A stretch of DNA of 9,935 nt, from assembly GCA_036676195.1 (NCBI GenBank), contig JAKFDK010000142.1, positions 1 through 9,935 of the forward strand. Direction: 5' to 3'. The notes under the pieces are model-generated. The model ran no database searches, was not told where the DNA came from, and was given only the letters and a program-made list of their open reading frames with translations. The stretch comes from JAKFDK01 sp036676195. GTDB lineage: Bacteria > Bacillota > Sulfobacillia > Symbiobacteriales > ZC4RG38. Shown here one piece after another: positions 8,001 to 9,935 of the stretch. The position numbers and the translations under genes are program-made. How positions within the stretch are numbered: position 1 is the first letter of the stretch; the number at the start of each line of letters is the position of its first letter.

Positions 8001-9870
8001 CGGCTCTGCCTACGTGCCGGAGGCCCGTTACTACGGCACACTGGCGCGTGATGCCGGTACAGGCGGGTGGACGCTGAACTTCCCTGACCTGACCCAGTAC
8101 AACTTCCGGCCGGACGGCCGGCTGGATTTCATTCAGGAGCGCAACGGCAACCAACTCCAGTACCTTTACGGCGGCCCGGGGCTGCTGACGCAAATGGTCA
8201 GTAAGGATGCCAGTGGAGCCGTGCTGCGCAGCACCACCCTGTCGTACGACAGCGCCGGACGCCTGCAAACGGTGACCGACCCGGCCGGACGCCAGACTAC
8301 CTACCAATATGACAACGCCGGCCGCCTGGCGCAGGTCAGGAACCAGGCCGGAGAGACGACCACGTACCAGTATGACTCCCTGAACCGCCTGACCCGGGTG
8401 CAAGACGGCGCCGGCCGCTGGAACTACGTGGCCTATGGCGTAAACGGGGCGGTAACCTACCTGCTGGACGGGCTGGGCACTGCCACTGCCATCAATACCC
8501 ATGCTGCCGGCACCACAGTCGTCAGCGATGCATCGGGCAACGCGACGACCTATGTCCTGGACGGCCGGGGCTGGCCGCAGCAAATCGTCGATGCCCTCGG
8601 GAACACGACCGCCTTCGAGTATACCTTTTCAGGTGCAACCTTCAGCAAGTATACCATCACGAATGCCCGGGGCCTGAAAACGGAATATACCTATGACACA
8701 GCGGGTCGCGTGACCAGGGCCTACGAACACGCAGGTGCGACAGCAGATACCCAGGAACTGGTGGCCCCCGGGGTAAGCTCCCGTACCAACGACAGCCGGT
8801 ATGATACCGTCACCGGGGATCTGACCGACCAGTCCACCCAGGTCAGCCATGACCCGGGTACGGGGGATCAGGTTTACCACGGCAACCATTACACTTATTC
8901 CTACAATGGCAATCGGATCCAAACGATCTCAGTTCAGCGCTACACCCAGACCAACAGCGCGACTGCGACCATGGTCGGGCCGGTTTCCACCACCACCCTG
9001 GGAGCGAACGGTTGGGTAACGCAGGTGGGGGTCGCGCAATCCGGTGACCCCAATGATGGCGTCACACACCTTGAATATAACGCCAACGGCACCCTCAGGT
9101 CGGTCACCAGGCGCGACATTGATGCCAACCTGCGGACAGAGGGCGCCATCGCCGCCAATACACCGCCACGGGATGTGGTGCAGGAGTTTACGTACTACGC
9201 CGACGGCCAGGTCATGGACGTGGTGGACTGGCACCTGGCCGGGACCGCCGGCACGGCCGCCACGCATCATGAGTATGATCAGGTGGGCCGCCCGGTTCGG
9301 ACTACCGGACCCGATGGCGCCAGTACCTATACGTTTTATGACCCTTCCGGCCTGCCTGTGCTGACCATTGACCAGGCTGGCCGCAGTCAGGTAGTTTTGC
9401 ATGATGCTGCCCGGCGTACGGCCGCCACCATTCAGGCCGACGGTGGGATCATCACCTACCAGTACAATTCTGCCGGTCTGCATATTGCCACCACGGACCC
9501 ACTGAACCATACGACTGCCCTGCAGTACGATGCTCTGCACCGGGTGGTCCGGGTGACCGACCCGAACAACATGGCGCAGGCCTGGGTATATGACAAGGTT
9601 GGTAACGTCACCGCCGTTGCAACGGGATCGGCGGACATGCTGAATCAGAACAAGGGCTACACGGTCAGGTCCAGCTATTACCTCGCCAACCTGCCAAAAG
9701 AGACGAGGGAGCCGATCCCGGTCGAGGCGATTACCCCAACGGCGGGTGTCAGTCTGCCACCGACCGATCCAGGCGATCCGGCCGGCACGACCTATAACAT
9801 CAGCGCGTACGAATACAACCCACATTCCGCGCCTCTGCGTTCACTACCCTTTGATTTTTTGATCCTCTAA
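5083..9870 (+). CDS. WapA/Rhs-type secreted YD-repeat protein, 3' end apparently replaced
   Basis: The protein has 1595 residues and starts at GTG. Residues 1-34 are a signal peptide (basic start, LLLLCLLAQL core, AVAAA end). Residues 35-294 resemble the N-terminal domain of WapA-like proteins (AKGAWSDIDNTLEAD, then NKANAFSARF). About 295-501 is a DNRLRE-type domain (FLRLGYD, MQFDL, NATLWLVV, FNVTDMVRTWLDG). About 506-588 is Ig-like, and 592-685, 686-773 and 777-876 are three fibronectin type III domains. About 886-1010 is the Rhs entry segment (NLSSGNLVLS, GVGWRLG), followed by YD/Rhs repeats to about 1546. Rhs/WapA proteins form a large shell that, in complete members, ends in a conserved core and a variable toxic tip, used in contact-dependent competition or as a wall protein. 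Here no core end, no DPxG-type cleavage motif, no toxin and no downstream immunity gene are visible. The last residues (RSLPFDFLIL) are unlike the rest, so the gene is probably truncated. Mature Cys occur only as three close pairs: 368/371, 409/414 and 933/936. Confidence 0.85.
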   Translation: MPTPSKRWRLVARLLLLCLLAQLHVAWPAAVAAASPEDQNAPKADRKAPPPPVRPEITVSPPARDGDFVEDVSQRTAFRKILRKGNESRIILAMAPMHYEVAKGAWSDIDNTLEADTDGFSHRNKANAFSARFTSKSGGNQVRFEHNGRSVTLDLPEKDMGNAPVSGKVKKNQMRYEAPGAPVAVEYEVGSAGLFENIWLLRRGAPAKYDFTLRVEGVTPVRQPNGSVWFVKDDSITERAFYIPAPYVEDAAGARGNAEMDVKPLGDGRWQLRAEVDRQWLNDDTRVWPVRLDPTLYIDTAGGQWLQVGPNSVGSDDRFLRLGYDPFTLVHMQFDLRDYVKVPGQILSNATLWLVVPASVDSGGNFICNYCPLSFTISQEKKEWFKSTASYYQPGWQGTTWPDGGGERCSTAPCGPPIQARLAWADATGYNSIYWDGSRRAEWGFNVTDMVRTWLDGTVPNNGFFFNEIVPGNFNYPAVTFFSPAYYQYGSRLQLTYTNLPLPTAVGQPDTTVPTSPRVTVSSQASLIKTELYVDGVLAGTDTTRTAGALTFNIDATKFPYGAHQLQARTYTSAGEMVESTAAVATFGEGGVTPPVNLTVVPRPGGGMRLNWAKSTASNPGRTISYTILRANDSAFTSPTTVATGVSALSYDDALATGTPFYKVQAVTSAGVASALTPAVQSLAPIQPFGLTYQNMAGGGIKLSWSPSPTAHVDQGVTYQVFRNGTLLAGGVNSTTYTDTAVTAGTSYTYSVVAQNGAGQTRASESLPAIPRQSYSGPEAPTQVQAVAGRSRTIGLTWTPANDPATTYEVIRYTGSNPWADPGTGSPLATGISTWFWNDTDASLAEGQQYWYRVRSVRSGQAGPWSAPAGAVATSVRRTGTDPRQAFVQLPFGTNSARVNLSSGNLVLSAVDVSVPVPYLPHVLARTYNAQDCGACTILGVGWRLGAEWTVAETADGAIVTAGEGTEHRFTWTGSAYVPEARYYGTLARDAGTGGWTLNFPDLTQYNFRPDGRLDFIQERNGNQLQYLYGGPGLLTQMVSKDASGAVLRSTTLSYDSAGRLQTVTDPAGRQTTYQYDNAGRLAQVRNQAGETTTYQYDSLNRLTRVQDGAGRWNYVAYGVNGAVTYLLDGLGTATAINTHAAGTTVVSDASGNATTYVLDGRGWPQQIVDALGNTTAFEYTFSGATFSKYTITNARGLKTEYTYDTAGRVTRAYEHAGATADTQELVAPGVSSRTNDSRYDTVTGDLTDQSTQVSHDPGTGDQVYHGNHYTYSYNGNRIQTISVQRYTQTNSATATMVGPVSTTTLGANGWVTQVGVAQSGDPNDGVTHLEYNANGTLRSVTRRDIDANLRTEGAIAANTPPRDVVQEFTYYADGQVMDVVDWHLAGTAGTAATHHEYDQVGRPVRTTGPDGASTYTFYDPSGLPVLTIDQAGRSQVVLHDAARRTAATIQADGGIITYQYNSAGLHIATTDPLNHTTALQYDALHRVVRVTDPNNMAQAWVYDKVGNVTAVATGSADMLNQNKGYTVRSSYYLANLPKETREPIPVEAITPTAGVSLPPTDPGDPAGTTYNISAYEYNPHSAPLRSLPFDFLIL
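5965..6585 (+). other. DNRLRE-like beta-sandwich domain of the Rhs protein
   Basis: Residues 295-501 of the Rhs protein carry the usual order of DNRLRE domains of WapA-like proteins: an opening strand (TLYIDTAGG), FLRLGYD, a shared-sheet strand (LVHMQFDL), NATLWLVV, a long variable loop, FNVTDMVRTWLDG, then GFFFNE and a closing LQLTYTNLP. The loop holds the CNYC and CSTAPC pairs. Part of this stretch (6181-6240 and 6481-6540) is only about 43-47% GC by hand count, lower than neighbouring coding DNA. The domain is thought to be structural or binding; no catalytic residues were recognised. Confidence 0.65.
6856..7710 (+). repeat. Three fibronectin type III domains of the Rhs protein
   Basis: Three tandem domains of about 88-100 residues occupy residues 592-685, 686-773 and 777-876. 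Each has the LxW strand (MRLNWAKS, IKLSWSPS, IGLTWTPA), a middle YxIxR/YxVxR strand (YTILRAN, YQVFRNG, YEVIRYTG) and a late Y-x-V strand (FYKVQAVTSAG, YTYSVVAQNGAG, YWYRVRSVRSG). They probably act as spacers between the surface-facing N-terminal domains and the YD-repeat shell. The three are divergent from one another. Confidence 0.75.
8113..9720 (+). repeat. YD/Rhs repeat region
   Basis: Residues about 1011-1546 contain the repeats. The clearest run is at 8245-8400, where YDSAGRL, YDNAGRL and YDSLNRL come about 21 residues apart with TYQYD between them. More widely spaced copies follow: YTYDTAGRV, LEYNANGTL, FTYYADGQV, HEYDQVGRP, YTFYDPSGLP, YQYNSAGLH, LQYDALHRV and VYDKVGNV. Such repeats wind into a large beta-shell that encloses a C-terminal cargo in known Rhs/Tc structures. 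Here no cargo is encoded in frame. A less repeat-like stretch lies at about 8740-8990 (TQELVAPGVSSRT to SATATMVG). Confidence 0.85.
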
Positions 9871-9935
9871 GAAAAGCAGGTCGGGGCATGTCCCACTTGC
9901 CCGGGGGCAGGATGACGTGCATGCCAAACACGACC
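9820..9935. mobile_element. Possible edge of an inserted or rearranged segment, cut off by the window end
   Basis: The YD-repeat coding stops making sense near 9820-9826, just after YEYNP. None of the three forward frames resumes Rhs sequence afterwards. The following DNA has an AT-rich stretch (9847-9876), then a GC-rich region with imperfect palindromes at 9883-9894, 9898-9909 and 9919-9924. On the minus strand a frame open from the window edge stops at 9844-9846 and would end in LLFLEDQKIKG; on the plus strand an ATG at 9888 opens a frame to the edge. Neither was recognised. The composition suits the end of an insertion sequence, but no transposase or terminal repeat pair is visible, so this is a tentative call. 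Confidence 0.25.

Noticed and set aside
8929..9825. Long minus-strand open frame (298 codons) opposite the YD repeats
   Set aside because: It is antisense to a clear Rhs-repeat coding region, has low-complexity Gly/Arg/Val content and no ribosome site; GC-rich repeats commonly create such shadows. The same applies to minus frames at 7750-8583, 5545-6117, 3164-3727 and 800-1429.
9790..9870. Simple frameshift explaining the odd Rhs C-terminus
   Set aside because: Both other forward frames were read after YEYNP and give short non-repeat peptides with early stops, so the repeat does not continue.
9844..9933. Minus-strand partial gene ending LLFLEDQKIKG, or plus-strand gene starting at 9888
   Set aside because: Only about 29 and 16 codons are visible, neither was recognised, and the minus frame is Cys/Ser-rich in an unconvincing way; mentioned only as context for the junction.

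Overview
The window carries three large genes on the + strand that encode secreted or surface-type repeat proteins, followed by an abrupt sequence change at the far right. There are no tRNA or rRNA genes, no CRISPR array and no recognisable housekeeping gene. Base composition is moderately GC-rich (about 65% in typical coding stretches counted by hand). The two visible gene starts have strong, well-spaced AGGAGG-type ribosome sites, one of them with a GTG start. The Rhs protein has the N-terminal layout common in WapA-like wall-associated proteins. This suggests a GC-rich Gram-positive lineage (Firmicutes of the Clostridia/Symbiobacteriia/Limnochordia kind), but that is inference; the sequence does not identify the species.

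Layout. Bases 2-3757: 3' part of a very long gene that begins before the window. It encodes a tandem array of beta-sandwich modules resembling carbohydrate-binding modules (CBM_4_9-like). One module end comes first, then seven full modules in two subfamilies: four of type A, then three of type B. Bases 3800-4990: a secreted RCC1-repeat protein whose repeats add up to one seven-bladed beta-propeller. Bases 5083-9870: a WapA/Rhs-type protein with signal peptide, WapA-like N-terminal domain, DNRLRE domain, Ig-like domain, three fibronectin type III domains, Rhs entry domain and YD repeats.

The intergenic gaps are 42 and 92 bases, all genes point the same way and no convincing terminator was seen between them, so co-transcription is plausible. 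Together they look like a set of cell-surface or secreted recognition proteins: a multivalent glycan-binding or adhesive fibre, a propeller and a long YD-repeat protein. No joint function can be proven from sequence.

The Rhs gene does not finish as Rhs genes normally do. After about residue 1579 the YD-repeat character stops and an unrelated short tail (RSLPFDFLIL) precedes the stop. No other frame resumes the repeat, and the flanking DNA is full of small imperfect palindromes. The simplest reading is that the 3' end, with the Rhs core end and any toxin/immunity region, was displaced by an inserted or rearranged segment beginning near 9820-9826.
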